Assembly (NCBI GenBank): GCA_003833135.1
Contig: QZLH01000242.1
Span: 75,727-90,055 of the forward strand
Direction of reading: 5' to 3'
DNA length: 14,329 nt
Source: Oehlia diaphana
Lineage: Eukaryota > Glomeromycota > Glomeromycetes > Glomerales > Glomeraceae
Position 1 is the stretch's first letter; the number at the start of each line of letters is the position of its first letter. Under the pieces are notes generated by a model that was not told the DNA's origin, did no database searches, and was given only the letters and a program-made list of their open reading frames with translations. Positions 1 through 8,560 of this stretch are shown here, in pieces. The translations under genes were made by a program, and so were the position numbers.

Positions 1-649
1 ATTTATAACCTTTACACATTTAGCAACAAATTTTCGAAATTTGAAGTTATTATAATCACTGGTTTTTATTTTTTTGCATTTTTTGCAATTCCGATTACTT
101 TTTTCGAGAACTGTAATTCCCTTTAAATGTATTTTTTTTAGAATTATAATAATAATATTTAAAGAAAATATATATTTAAAAGAAAATTTTTTTAATATAT
201 TTGATGGATATTTAGTTATAATTAAACTGTTCAAATCCAATACTTTGTTTAACATAATCTTTCCACCCCCTTTTTTTTAATTTTAAAGGGTTTTTTAAAC
301 ATATAATTTAGATTAAAATTAGAAGAAATTTCCTAATTAGGCCATAATTTTTAAGTATTCAATTAATAAATTATAACATATAATTTGAGCTAAAATTGAC
401 AATAATTCTGGGCATTTTTATGTTAAATTCCTCCCTCCTCCCGGTAAAAATCTCAATGTGTGGCTTTATACACTTTTATTACTAATAAATTCAGCAGGAA
501 AAAAAAAGAGAATAACAAAATTTTTATTATATTTTTTATACTGTATCCATTACAAAAAGTTCTTGAAAATAGATTTAGTTTATTTAATAATTATCATGGT
601 TTATAAGTTAAAATGTAGAAATGTTAAATTAGATTCTCTGTAATGCCAT
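1..649. other. Gene-free AT-rich flank
   Basis: No coding gene, RNA gene or TIR-bounded element could be supported. Short ORFs here encode Phe/Ile/Lys-rich strings expected by chance at this composition. The only structure seen is a degenerate direct repeat: AACATATAATTT followed by a similar stretch begins near 298 and again near 375 (offset about 77 bases). This is probably an old local duplication. Confidence 0.6.
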
Positions 650-969
650 GATCGCACGTGGAAAATGTGATATTCAAATGATTTACGAGAAGTTTATAGA
701 AACGTCTACATTTTTAAATGCAAAAGCCCAAACAAGGCAAAAAAATATAGTAATATTTATATAATAAAAAACTATCGCGTTTTACAATCTCACTATTCTT
801 ATTTTCGTCTGATCATAGATCGCAATTCGATAGTTGCATCGCACATAAGTTTAGACTAGAACTCTTTTTAATTATTTTCCATTTTTTTATTGGGATTATT
901 CTTTGGGCCTTTTTCTGGCCTTTTTCGCGATTCTCTCTTCCTTCACCACACAACTTCATTTTTTAAAAA
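650..969 (+). promoter_or_regulatory. Putative CNOT7 promoter and 5' leader
   Basis: This stretch precedes the CNOT7 start codon and is visibly richer in CpG than its surroundings. It contains a perfect E-box CACGTG (655-660), a TATA-like TATATAA (758-764) and an initiator-like TCACT (790-794) about 30 bases downstream. Half-sites CTATCG (772-777) and CGATAG (828-833) resemble insect DRE half-sites. A pyrimidine-rich tract leads to the ATG. An in-frame TAA at 964-966 immediately precedes the ATG at 970, which bounds the coding start. The transcription start and any 5'UTR intron are not resolved; element assignments are pattern matches only. Confidence 0.35.
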
Positions 970-2593
970 ATGCCAATTAATAATGAGAGCAAGTATATAA
1001 AAGAAGTGTGGGCTGAGAATCTTGAAGAGGAAATGGCTATTCTCCGAGATCGAGTAGAACAGTACCCTTTCCTAGCAATGGTACAGGGTTTTTTTAAGTA
1101 CTTTATATAACAAATAATATATGTACATATGTTTTTATATGTATAATGAATAGGAATAAATTTTTTTTAGTAAATTATTAAAATTATGTTTCTCTCAAAT
1201 TTAATTTGCAATTTTTTCTAAACGTATTTAGGATACAGAATTCCCTGGAGTAGTTGCTAGACCTATTGGCAATTTTCGAACAAGTTCTGATTATCATTAT
1301 CAAACTCTTCGATGCAATGTCGATTTACTGAAAATTATCCAGTTAGGAATTACATTTGCAGACGAGAATGGAACTTTACCGCCAGATACTTGTACATGGC
1401 AGTTTAATTTTAAATTCAATCTAGGGTTAGTGTTCATTGCGAAATGAAAAAAATGATGTAGACCATAATTATATTTAATAGTATTGACAAATTTGTTTTA
1501 CATGACTTAAAGAGGTGATATGTATGCACAAGATTCCATTGACCTATTGACAAAATCTGGTATCGATTTTAAGAAACATGAAGATTATGGTATAGATGTA
1601 GAACACTTTGGTGAATTGTTGATTAGTTCTGGGTTCGTATTGCTAGACGATGTTAAGTGGATATCTTTTCACAGGTACGCAAAAAATCTTTAAACTATTT
1701 TATAGAAATTTTATGTTTAACTAATATTTATTTGTTACAGCGGTTATGATTTTGGCTACCTATTAAAGGTGCTCACATGTTCTCCTTTACCGGCAGAAGA
1801 ATCAGAATTTTTTGATCTGCTGAGAACATATTTCCCTTGTATATATGACATAAAATATCTTATGAAAAGCTTTAAAAATTTGAAGGGCGGTTTGCAAGAT
1901 ATTGCTGACGATTTACAGGTAATTATATATTATGTTTAATTTCGAAATTATCCAATTATGTCGAATGCGGAATTGAACTTATTTTAATTTTAGGTTTCTC
2001 GAATTGGTCCTCAGCATCAGGCCGGTAGTGACAGCCTTTTGACAGCAACGACTTTTTTTAAGATGCGTCAAACGTTCTTCAATGATAAGATTGATGACAC
2101 AAAATATCTGTGAGTTTTACAATTTTTTTTTTTTGTTTTTTCTCAAATTTTTTTAACTAACATATATTTTGTTTTTCAATCAACAAGTGGTTACTTGTAT
2201 GGATTAGGTAGCGGAATAGCCACATCGAATGCTCCAAATGTAATGATCGGGACGCCACCAATTTCAAACAGCAGCGTTACAATCGTTAACGTTAATAATA
2301 TTACTATAGCATCAGAGAATAATGGCAACAATCATAATAATAATTCATCTCCTGTAACAAGTGTAATCCAATTGTCATCTTCTACCTCTTCGATTACATC
2401 GGCTACTACGACTGTTACTCCAGTTGCGACAAATGGTAAATTAAGTTCGATCCATCGAGAAGCTAATTCTGTTGATAGTAATAATAATAGTTCCACTAGC
2501 AACGCTTCTTCTCCCAATAATAACAACAATTCTAACAACATCACTGCCACAAACACTAATGGCACATCAACAACAATAAATAGTAATAATTGA
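970..2593 (+). CDS. CNOT7: CCR4-NOT transcription complex subunit 7 (Caf1/Pop2 deadenylase)
   Basis: Catalytic mRNA deadenylase of the CCR4-NOT complex, a DEDD-family 3'-5' exonuclease that shortens poly(A) tails. Six coding exons join in frame with GT-AG introns: 970-1080, 1232-1425, 1513-1674, 1741-1918, 1994-2109 and 2188-2593, giving 388 residues. Family landmarks in order: [14 protein letters not shown] (catalytic D38, E40), [33 protein letters not shown] (D159), [21 protein letters not shown] (H223, D228) and YLYGLGSG ending near residue 263. All DEDD residues are present, so the enzyme should be active. The ATG follows an in-frame TAA (964-966). Oddities: the usual protein is about 285-300 residues, whereas this one adds about 125 Asn/Ser/Thr-rich residues; the N-terminal helix and parts of the core differ from the strongly conserved animal sequence. 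It may be the sole fast-evolving orthologue or a diverged paralogue. It converges on NIF3L1. Confidence 0.95.
2214..2590 (+). repeat. Low-complexity Asn/Ser/Thr-rich coding tail of CNOT7
   Basis: From about residue 264 the last exon leaves the nuclease fold and becomes a low-complexity tail with few charged or aromatic residues, including runs such as NNNNNSNN and SSSTSS. The codons are mostly AAT/AAC and TCT/ACT-type, with trinucleotide-slippage-like stretches. The reading frame stays open to the TGA at 2591-2593, so it is coding rather than read-through noise. The long opposite-strand ORF across this tail is a shadow of its repetitive codons. Prion-like Asn-rich tails can drive condensation in other proteins; that is only a possibility here. 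Confidence 0.8.
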
Positions 2594-2899
2594 AAGGAAG
2601 AAAAAGTGTGAATCATTTTTCTTTTTTTTTTTCATCTTTCGCGCGTTCTTTTTTTATTTTTGGTAGAAAGAGAGGAAAAAATTAATTTTTATAAAAATTG
2701 TGGACTGTACAAATGCAAAAAAACTGGGTTACCAATAGGTTATTAGAAAAAAGATGAGTAATACTAGAAGGATGTAAAGGTGTTTTTATGCAGAATAACA
2801 TTATTTGTATTACTGAATATTTATCATTGTAAAAAAAAATTTTCAATACATATCTTACTTACACATATACAAAATTTGCATATTGCATTCTTTCTGGTT

Positions 2900-2905
2900 T
2901 TTATT
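2900..2905 (-). terminator. Candidate poly(A) signal for NIF3L1
   Basis: TTTATT on the + strand reads AATAAA on the - strand, about 140 bases past the NIF3L1 stop codon. It is the clearest canonical hexamer I see downstream of that gene, in a T/A-rich tract where chance hexamers are common. Confidence 0.4.
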
Positions 2906-2962
2906 ATTATTATTTACTTCTGTATTACAATTGTATGATCACTTTTTAATACTATCATTTTT

Positions 2963-2968
2963 AATAAA
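2963..2968 (+). terminator. Candidate poly(A) signal for CNOT7
   Basis: AATAAA about 370 bases downstream of the CNOT7 stop codon. If used, the CNOT7 3'UTR would be about 390 bases and would run past the NIF3L1 poly(A) signal on the other strand. Confidence 0.45.
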
Positions 2969-3045
2969 TATGATTGTATTTAAATTAACCAATAACTAAT
3001 TACTTTCATGCATTTATAAATATGTATAATTTTTCAATTTTTTGC

Positions 3046-4203
3046 TTATACAGTTTCCAACGGATCTTTATCTACTTTGCTTACAACTACGTCTATTTTT
3101 TCTTCCTTACCTTCTTCCTTTAATAATTGTTCTAATTTTGGCTTTAATACTTCTGAAAGATATCCTCTTTCCGTATTTGAATGCTCACCTAAATAAAATA
3201 AAGTCATTTTATATTATAAAAAATTAGTATAAAATGTTACGTTACTTACATAAGATTACACTAGTATTTTTATCTAATGCAGCAAGAATGTCATGATGAG
3301 ACATTTCTCCTGTAAAATATAAATCAGCTGTTGCGGGCAAAAGTACTGAAGATCCTATTAAACATTTTTTATTAAAATAATGATTTGCAAAAGCTAAATT
3401 GAATCATAATAGACATACCTGAACCAGCACATATTCCAATCATTGAAATCAATTCTCCAGATGAATGTTTATTTGTTGTAGCTACTCTAACTTTAGAATT
3501 AAAAAAAAAATAGCATAAGTTCCTTGCTATATAAAAATATATATTACATGAGTAACATACCATATCGGAGCTTTAGATGTTGTTTTACTCTTTCAATTAT
3601 AGTTGAGAGTGGGGCTGGTTGATCCAAAGTGAACATTCTACCGGTTCCGGCTTCCTCATGACCTAGTTGATCATATATTTGAATTTTGTTGTTACAAAAA
3701 AGTATAGGAAAATGGGACAAACCTTCAGGTGGATTTTGAGCAGGAGCTATGGGCATTATAGTTCCTGCTCCAAGTCCTTTGGCCAGCCAATCATTAACTA
3801 CGAGAAGAAATTTAAAAAATAATTAAAAATCCTAAAAACACCATCTTTTTTTTAACCTTTTACCTCCACCGACACACGAATCACTAGCAGTATGAGGACT
3901 AAATACACCAATGCCTTGAGCAACGCATTTTAATACAATAGCTTGTTTAGCATTATCTAAATTTAATCTTTTAATAGGACGAAAAATTGGTGGATGATAT
4001 GCTATAATTACTCCAATTTGTTTATCGGCTAAAGCTTCCTCCAATACTAAAGGAGTTAAGTCTATTGTAAGAAGTACTCGCGAAGGAAATTGTCTTGGAT
4101 ATGGTGGTTCTATTAATTTTCCTACATTATCCCATGAATGTTCTGCTAATGATATTGGTGATATTTTTTCCATTGCGCGTATTACACGTGTAAAAAACGC
4201 CAT
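3046..4203 (-). CDS. NIF3L1: NIF3-like protein 1 (NIF3/DUF34 family)
   Basis: A widely conserved metal-binding protein with a toroidal NIF3 fold. Its biochemical role is unsettled; in animals it is reported as a cytoplasmic or mitochondrial partner in transcriptional and metabolic contexts. Five exons on the - strand join in frame: 4203-3864, 3797-3561, 3490-3419, 3354-3250 and 3188-3046 (298 residues), with introns of only 61-70 nt, all GT-AG. Landmarks: SLAEHSWDNVG (19-28), IIAYHPPIFRP (metal-site H70), GVFSPHTASDS (H104, D108), GLGAGTIMPIAP, ICAGSGSS, LYFTGEMSHHD (228-238) and CEHSNTERGYL (H254, E258). These correspond to the conserved di-metal ligands and the family signatures, so the protein looks complete. 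An in-frame stop at 4233-4231 with no intervening ATG fixes the start, and there is no long mitochondrial presequence. The 5' end faces a divergent snoRNA host transcript. Confidence 0.95.
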
Positions 4204-4387
4204 TATAATTTGGGAAGAAAGAAGATAATTTTATTTATTTTATTTCTAAAGAGTGGTTGAAAAGAAGATAATTAAATATGATAAAAATATACTGCAGATT
4301 ATAAGGTTTCACGTGTGACGTGACAATCAAATAAAAAAAAAAATCCACAGATCTAACGTTTGAGAAGATTCTTCCCGAATTAACAAG
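4204..4387. promoter_or_regulatory. Putative bidirectional promoter (NIF3L1 / snoRNA host)
   Basis: The short interval between NIF3L1 (- strand) and the inferred snoRNA host transcript (+ strand). It holds a compact cluster at 4310-4325: E-box CACGTG (4311-4316) directly followed by TGACGTGA (4317-4324), a CRE/bZIP-like octamer. A second CACGTG sits inside the first NIF3L1 codons in the palindrome TTACACGTGTAA (4182-4193). Pyrimidine-rich TTCTTCCC near 4370 could mark a 5'-TOP-like start of the host RNA. No transcription start is proven. Confidence 0.45.
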
Positions 4388-4417
4388 GTAAAATATTTCC
4401 CTAGTAATATGAAAGAC

Positions 4418-4501
4418 TATTCGCTATGATGCATAAAATGTTCTTTTCATCGGAATTCACACTCAAAGATGAGGAAAATTTAGGACACCTCTGAGCGAAT
4501 A
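4418..4501 (+). ncRNA. Box C/D snoRNA with two 28S rRNA guides (snR190-like)
   Basis: Terminal stem TATTCGC (4418-4424) pairs perfectly with GCGAATA (4495-4501). C box is ATGATGC (4426-4432, one base off RTGATGA); D box is CTGA (4491-4494). The guide before D, TTAGGACACCT (4480-4490), is complementary to the conserved 28S segment AGGUGUCCUAA in domain V; the five-nucleotide rule points to the G of AGGUG. A D'-like CGGA (4451-4454) is preceded by GTTCTTTTCAT (4440-4450), complementary to AUGAAAAGAAC in 28S domain I; the rule points to the second A of AUGAA. A C'-like AGATGAG follows at 4467-4473. From memory, yeast snR190 also pairs with 25S in domain I and near G2395, so this may be its family. 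rRNA targets are from recall. Confidence 0.88.
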
Positions 4502-4650
4502 TAAGTTTTTTTCACCAAAATTACTAAGCTATATACTAATATTTTATATTAATAATAGATATTCTTCCAGTAATTGAAAGTCTGACTTTCATAATTATTG
4601 TAAGTAAAAAAGTTTTTCTTTATTTTAAATTAATAGATTTTGAACTTACA

Positions 4651-4737
4651 ATGCTATGATGATTTATAAGAAATTTCTTCACTTTCTGAAATTTAAACTG
4701 TAATATATGTAGTTTTTAGGTTATGGCTTCTGAGCAT
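4651..4737 (+). ncRNA. Box C/D snoRNA guiding 28S rRNA
   Basis: Stem ATGC (4651-4654) pairs with GCAT (4734-4737). The C box ATGATGA (4656-4662) is perfect, the D box is CTGA (4730-4733), and a perfect D' box CTGA lies at 4686-4689. The 14 nt before D', AATTTCTTCACTTT (4672-4685), are perfectly complementary to the conserved 28S segment AAAGUGAAGAAAUU, which lies upstream of the GCGGGUAAACGGCGGGAG stretch. The five-nucleotide rule points to the U of AAAGU. The segment before the D box, ending AGGTTATGGCTT, matches no rRNA stretch I can recall and may be unused or target another RNA. It lies about 78 nt from the downstream 3' splice site. I do not recognise the vertebrate or fly orthologue. 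Confidence 0.88.
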
Positions 4738-4922
4738 AATTCCATTACTAATTAAATCATTAAAAAATTTTTTAGCAACTTACTAACTAATTTATTAAAT
4801 TTATTTCAAATGTAGGTTCCATTAATGATAGGCCTTTTTCCAATACTGTAATTATCCAAAATTATGAAGGGTAACGTGCAAGTAAAATTATTTTTTAATT
4901 TAAAAAGATAAAACGAATCAAT

Positions 4923-4928
4923 AATAAA
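4923..4928 (+). terminator. Candidate poly(A) signal of snoRNA host transcript
   Basis: AATAAA about 105 bases into the inferred last exon. In DNA this AT-rich the hexamer occurs often by chance, so its role depends on the host-gene model. Confidence 0.3.
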
Positions 4929-5045
4929 ATATTTACAAAGTTTAATTATTTTTTTTATTATACTTTGAAATTATATTGACCTTTATTAATAGAATACATA
5001 TATACATTTTATCATTTTATTTAATAGTTCTTTATTTTAAAAACT

Positions 5046-5077
5046 AAATAAAGATTGGAATTCATCAATCTTTATTT
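5046..5077. repeat. Perfect 12-bp stem hairpin
   Basis: AAATAAAGATTG (5046-5057) and its exact reverse complement CAATCTTTATTT (5066-5077) flank the 8-nt loop GAATTCAT. It lies about 120 bases downstream of the candidate host-gene poly(A) signal and itself contains AATAAA on both strands. It could mark a transcript end or be a small transposon relic. Confidence 0.5.
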
Positions 5078-6230
5078 TATTGCAAATGTAAATGTAATAT
5101 ATATTTTTTATATACAGTTCATTCTCTCTATAGTGAATTTTTAATAGTGAATAACTTGCTATATTATCAAATATCAAGTTTAACCATAATATTATTTATA
5201 ATTAAATTAATTATTAATTTTATAAAAAAAAATTGGATTTAAAATATACTTTATTAATTTTTATTTTTTTTTTTAATTATTTAAAAATAAATTATAACTT
5301 AATATTAAAATATTTAAAATGATATACTTTTCTGCTAAAGTATAGTATTAAATTTATTTTTTAGAAAAAATTTTCTTAATATGAAAAAATATACATATTT
5401 TACCTACAACATGATTTTATATAAAAATAAGAGTGTTATTAATCTTAACCAAAGGAGAAATTAACCACATTAATTCTGGTACAATCCAGTTTAAAGCTTA
5501 ACTAGAAATTATATAATAATTCAACCCACTGGTTAATTTTTTCTGGTTAAATGTAGTTATTCTTTAAAAATAATATGAAATATATATATATAAATATAAA
5601 CTTTTGTTAATAAATTTTATATTAACAATTTAAATTATTAAAAGTTTTAAAGGAAAAAAACAATATATTAAATAATTCAGTTTTAAAAAAAAAATATTTA
5701 TAAATGCAAAGTACAATAAATAATTAAAAGTAAAAAAAATAAAATGTAATATATATTATACAAATAATATGTATTTTATTAATCTAAAATTTGATATCAA
5801 ATATTACTTTTATAAAAATAAATTCATTATTATTAAATAGAAAAAATTTTATAGAAGAATATTTTAAAATTTTCAGTTTGCATTTTTTAAATAAAAAAAT
5901 TTTTGTTTAAAGTAAAATGAAGAATTATATATATCTATACACTATGAAAAATAATCAATTACATAAATTTTTCTGTTCCTCACATAATATCATTAATGAA
6001 ATCACAAATTTTAATTATATTTTTGCTTTAAACTTATAATGATTTTCATTTCTATATTATGATTGGATAAAAATAAATATTATATTATTAGAAAAGATTA
6101 TTTTAGTAATTTGATTAATAATTAATAATATAATTACATATATTATTATTATTAAATAGTTGTTAGTTATTAAAATAGAATAATATAAATTTATAATTAT
6201 TATTATATATTTATTAAAAAAAAAAATTAA
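5078..6230. other. Gene-free AT-rich spacer
   Basis: Nothing supportable beyond A/T-rich homopolymer runs and short imperfect hairpins. No ORF shows the composition of a real protein. Confidence 0.55.
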
Positions 6231-6713
6231 TATAGTAACACCTCCATAAATACACGTACCTTGGGACCAGTTATACATATGTATTTAGTAAGAGTGTGCA
6301 TTTAAAGAACAGCCAATAGAAAAATAAACAATAAGAAATCTTACAAAACTTTTAATTCAGAATTTTCTTTTTATTTATTTAAATTCAAAGTACTTTTAAT
6401 ACATTTTAAATTAAAAGAAACTAACATATTTTATGAATTTTTTAATTCCTAACATAAATTTGTTTAATTTAAATAAATTTATATTTTTTTAAAAAAATTA
6501 ATAATGACTAAACAGCTGTCACTAGTTGTTAATAGTCATGTAAATGCATTTATAGAAGGTACTCCAATATACTTGGAATTCAAAATCGCTTGTATATGTA
6601 GAATATAGGGGGAGTGTATTTAGCACTAAGTCTCAAGTTTGAAATCAAATTATTGAGTACACATAAAGAGAATATGCATTTATAGAAAGTGCATTTATGA
6701 AGGTGTTACTATA
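6231..6713. mobile_element. MITE with 25-bp terminal inverted repeats (TA-type)
   Basis: The left end, TATAGTAACACCT onward (6231-6255), matches the reverse complement of the right end (6689-6713, ending GGTGTTACTATA) with two mismatches in 25. The outermost TA pairs suit a TA target duplication, as in Tc1/mariner-like elements. The 483-bp interior has no transposase. It carries a subterminal motif GCATTTATAGAA twice (6547-6558 and 6677-6688) and a related GCATTTAAAGAA near 6298, a pattern often seen as transposase-binding repeats. The superfamily assignment is inferred from TA flanks only. Confidence 0.7.
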
Positions 6714-6765
6714 TACATGAATATATAAAATAATAAGACTATTTATTTATAAGTCTAATAAATTA

Positions 6766-7078
6766 CTGTATATAGTGGGCCATAGTACCCCAGGTATCTT
6801 GCAAAAATCGGGGTTTGACCTTGTACCCCCAGGTACTAAACAAAGCTTAAAAATTCTGTTTTTTGCGAATATCTCATATTCTACCAGTCCAATTTGAACG
6901 ATCTTTTTTTTTATTTTGAAGAGCTCAATGAGAGCTATCAAACAAAAAAAGATGGCTCAAATCTGATTACTGGATCACGAGATAATTGTAAAATATCCCC
7001 CCGGATACTATACAATTCTATAAAATTTTTCAAGAGGGGTACTATGCATAGGGGGGTACTATGGCCCACGATATACGG
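6766..7078. mobile_element. Tc1/mariner-type MITE with 26-bp TIRs
   Basis: The left TIR (6766-6791, CTGTATATAGTGGGCCATAG...) and the reverse complement of the right TIR (7053-7078, CCGTATATCGTGGGCCATAG...) differ at two positions and both end in GTACCCC. Each side is flanked by TA (6764-6765 and 7079-7080), the expected target duplication. The interior is 260 bp without transposase but richer in GC than its surroundings, with further GTACCCC/GGGGTAC copies next to the TIRs. Two opposing ORFs crossing its ends give mirrored peptides because of the inverted repeat and are not genes. Confidence 0.85.
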
Positions 7079-7348
7079 TACTTATCATTTTAAATTAAAA
7101 CTCTATTATATATAAAATTAAAATTAAAATTTAAAAATTAAAATATTTTAGTTTAAAAAGCTTAAAAGTTAAAATTAAAATTGAAATAGTTAAAATTATA
7201 TTATATTATATAATTTTAATTAAATGCAAAATACTATAAATTATCTTACAACCAAATAGAATTATACTTTTTTCATCATGCTGATATTTTTTTATTAAAT
7301 TATAAATAAACTACACTAGTATAATTATTTATATTGATATTTTTTCAA

Positions 7349-7378
7349 ATACTAAATACTATGATACTAAATACTATG
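7349..7378. repeat. 15-bp perfect tandem duplication
   Basis: ATACTAAATACTATG occurs twice head to tail (7349-7363 and 7364-7378). Probably replication slippage. Confidence 0.9.
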
Positions 7379-7848
7379 CAAATATTATATATTAAATTAT
7401 TAAATATTATATTGCAGATATAGATATTATTTTAATTAATAATAAATTTGTTATAATATTAACTTTTTCTTTATACTTAGAAATTAAACCACAATTAAAT
7501 CTTTTTAAATTGATTAATATTTATTGAAATTTCTAATATGCCAGTTAAATATAATAGTTTTTTTAGAGAATTTATTGATTTTTGTAAAACCAGAATTGCT
7601 AATTTTTTATTGGGAATTATTAGTGATATACATATATTGTTACAATATTATCAAAACACCTAAAAATTTGATTATTTATTTTACTAAAAATGGCTAATTT
7701 TTTAAAATAATTTTATAAATTTAGATACAATGGCTTTCAAAACTATTGTGCAATTATTTTTAAAATATATCAAAATATTTTTAAGGTATTTTTAAAATTA
7801 AAATATCAAAATAATATAATTATTGTGATATTATTTTGAGATATTTTT

Positions 7849-7914
7849 ATAACCTAGATACAATATAATTACAAAAATAATATAACCTAGATACAATATA
7901 ATTACAAAAATAAT
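7849..7914. repeat. 33-bp perfect tandem duplication
   Basis: A unit beginning ATAACCTAGATACAATATAA is present twice without mismatch (7849-7881 and 7882-7914). Perfect identity amid diverged sequence suggests a recent slippage or repair event, so copy number may vary between individuals. Confidence 0.9.
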
Positions 7915-8415
7915 AATAAAAGTATAATAAAAATATTTTGATATATTAAATGTATTTTAGTAGTATTTTGCCATTTTTAATAAAATAGTGACTTTTTATT
8001 ATAATTGATCAGCTTAATATTTTCCAAATTAGTAATAATATTTGGTTCTTCTTTTATAATTTAAAATTATTGTTTTTTGACCATTTGATATTTCTGATAT
8101 TTTTGCCTTATCTAATAAATAAAAATCAGATATTTAGTATATCTAATTAAAATAATAAATAATATGATATTGAATAAATTCTAGGCAATTTCTATTTGAA
8201 CATGGATGTTTAAATTCAGATCATATGTTTATTACCATTTTGATTAATAGTATAAATTTCAAAATTAGTAAATAAATGGATTTTTACCTGCTCTATAAAT
8301 TTACTTAAGATGTCAAAAATGCTTTTGAATGACAGTTTTAACTCTACCTATAAATAATTAATTTTGATAATCATTCTTAAAAAAATTTAAGAAATAATCA
8401 TTTTTTATATATAAG

Positions 8416-8560
8416 TCAAAAATGGTATTTAAAACCCCTTTTGATACTTTAAATAAATTTGCAAAGCAGTTAAAAATACATATATTATATAAAAAAGTAA
8501 AAGGGTGTGGTATTAATATTATTATATTTTATATAATCTATATGATCTGTATTTAAACAT
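8416..8560 (+). repeat. Diverged dispersed repeat, copy 1 (possible coding relic)
   Basis: 75 bases at 8416-8490 align without gaps to 10743-10817 at roughly 70% identity, and a second block (8536-8560) aligns to 10872-10896 at similar spacing. One frame of both copies encodes related peptides: here SKMVFKTPFDTLNKFAKQ followed by LKIHILY. The downstream reading becomes non-conserved. Family unknown; probably an ancient element or duplicated gene fragment. Confidence 0.55.

Larger units (their letters stand above)
4326..4945 (+). ncRNA. Inferred non-coding snoRNA host gene (three exons)
   Basis: I infer a spliced transcript around two C/D snoRNAs. Exon 1 ends at 4387 (AACAAG before GTAAAA). 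Intron 1 (4388-4570) contains the first snoRNA and ends ...TTCCAG (or at 4558, ...AATAG). Exon 2 is tiny (4571-4599) and is followed by a consensus GTAAGT donor. Intron 2 (4600-4815) contains the second snoRNA, a perfect TACTAAC branch-point motif near 4781-4787 and a TGTAG acceptor. Exon 3 starts at 4816 and an AATAAA lies at 4923-4928. The snoRNA-to-acceptor distances (about 69 and 78 nt) fit intronic C/D biogenesis. The exons have no coding potential, as in animal UHG/SNHG genes. Exact ends are guesses; a further intron starting at GTAACG (4871) is possible. Confidence 0.55.
7081..8415. other. Gene-free AT-rich stretch with local duplications
   Basis: No gene is recognisable. A 41-codon ORF at 7538-7663 (begins MPVKYNSFFREF) has a somewhat protein-like composition but no family I recognise, and may be a decayed transposon or gene fragment. 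The stretch holds the tandem duplications listed separately and an imperfect hairpin at about 7799-7848. Confidence 0.5.

Noticed and set aside
74..643. Two short + strand ORFs (74-280, 458-643)
   Set aside because: Phe/Ile/Lys-rich composition expected by chance in such DNA; no motifs, no splice context.
2332..2616. 94-codon ORF on the - strand
   Set aside because: Antisense shadow of the Asn/Ser-rich CNOT7 tail; low-complexity Leu/Val/Glu string with no domain.
6747..7115. Opposing ORFs sharing a GVLWPTIY peptide
   Set aside because: The shared peptide comes from the inverted terminal repeats of the MITE being read on both strands.
7250..7290. Third C/D snoRNA on the - strand (C-box-like ATGATGA from TCATCAT at 7276)
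   Set aside because: No D box, terminal stem or guide complementarity at the right distance.
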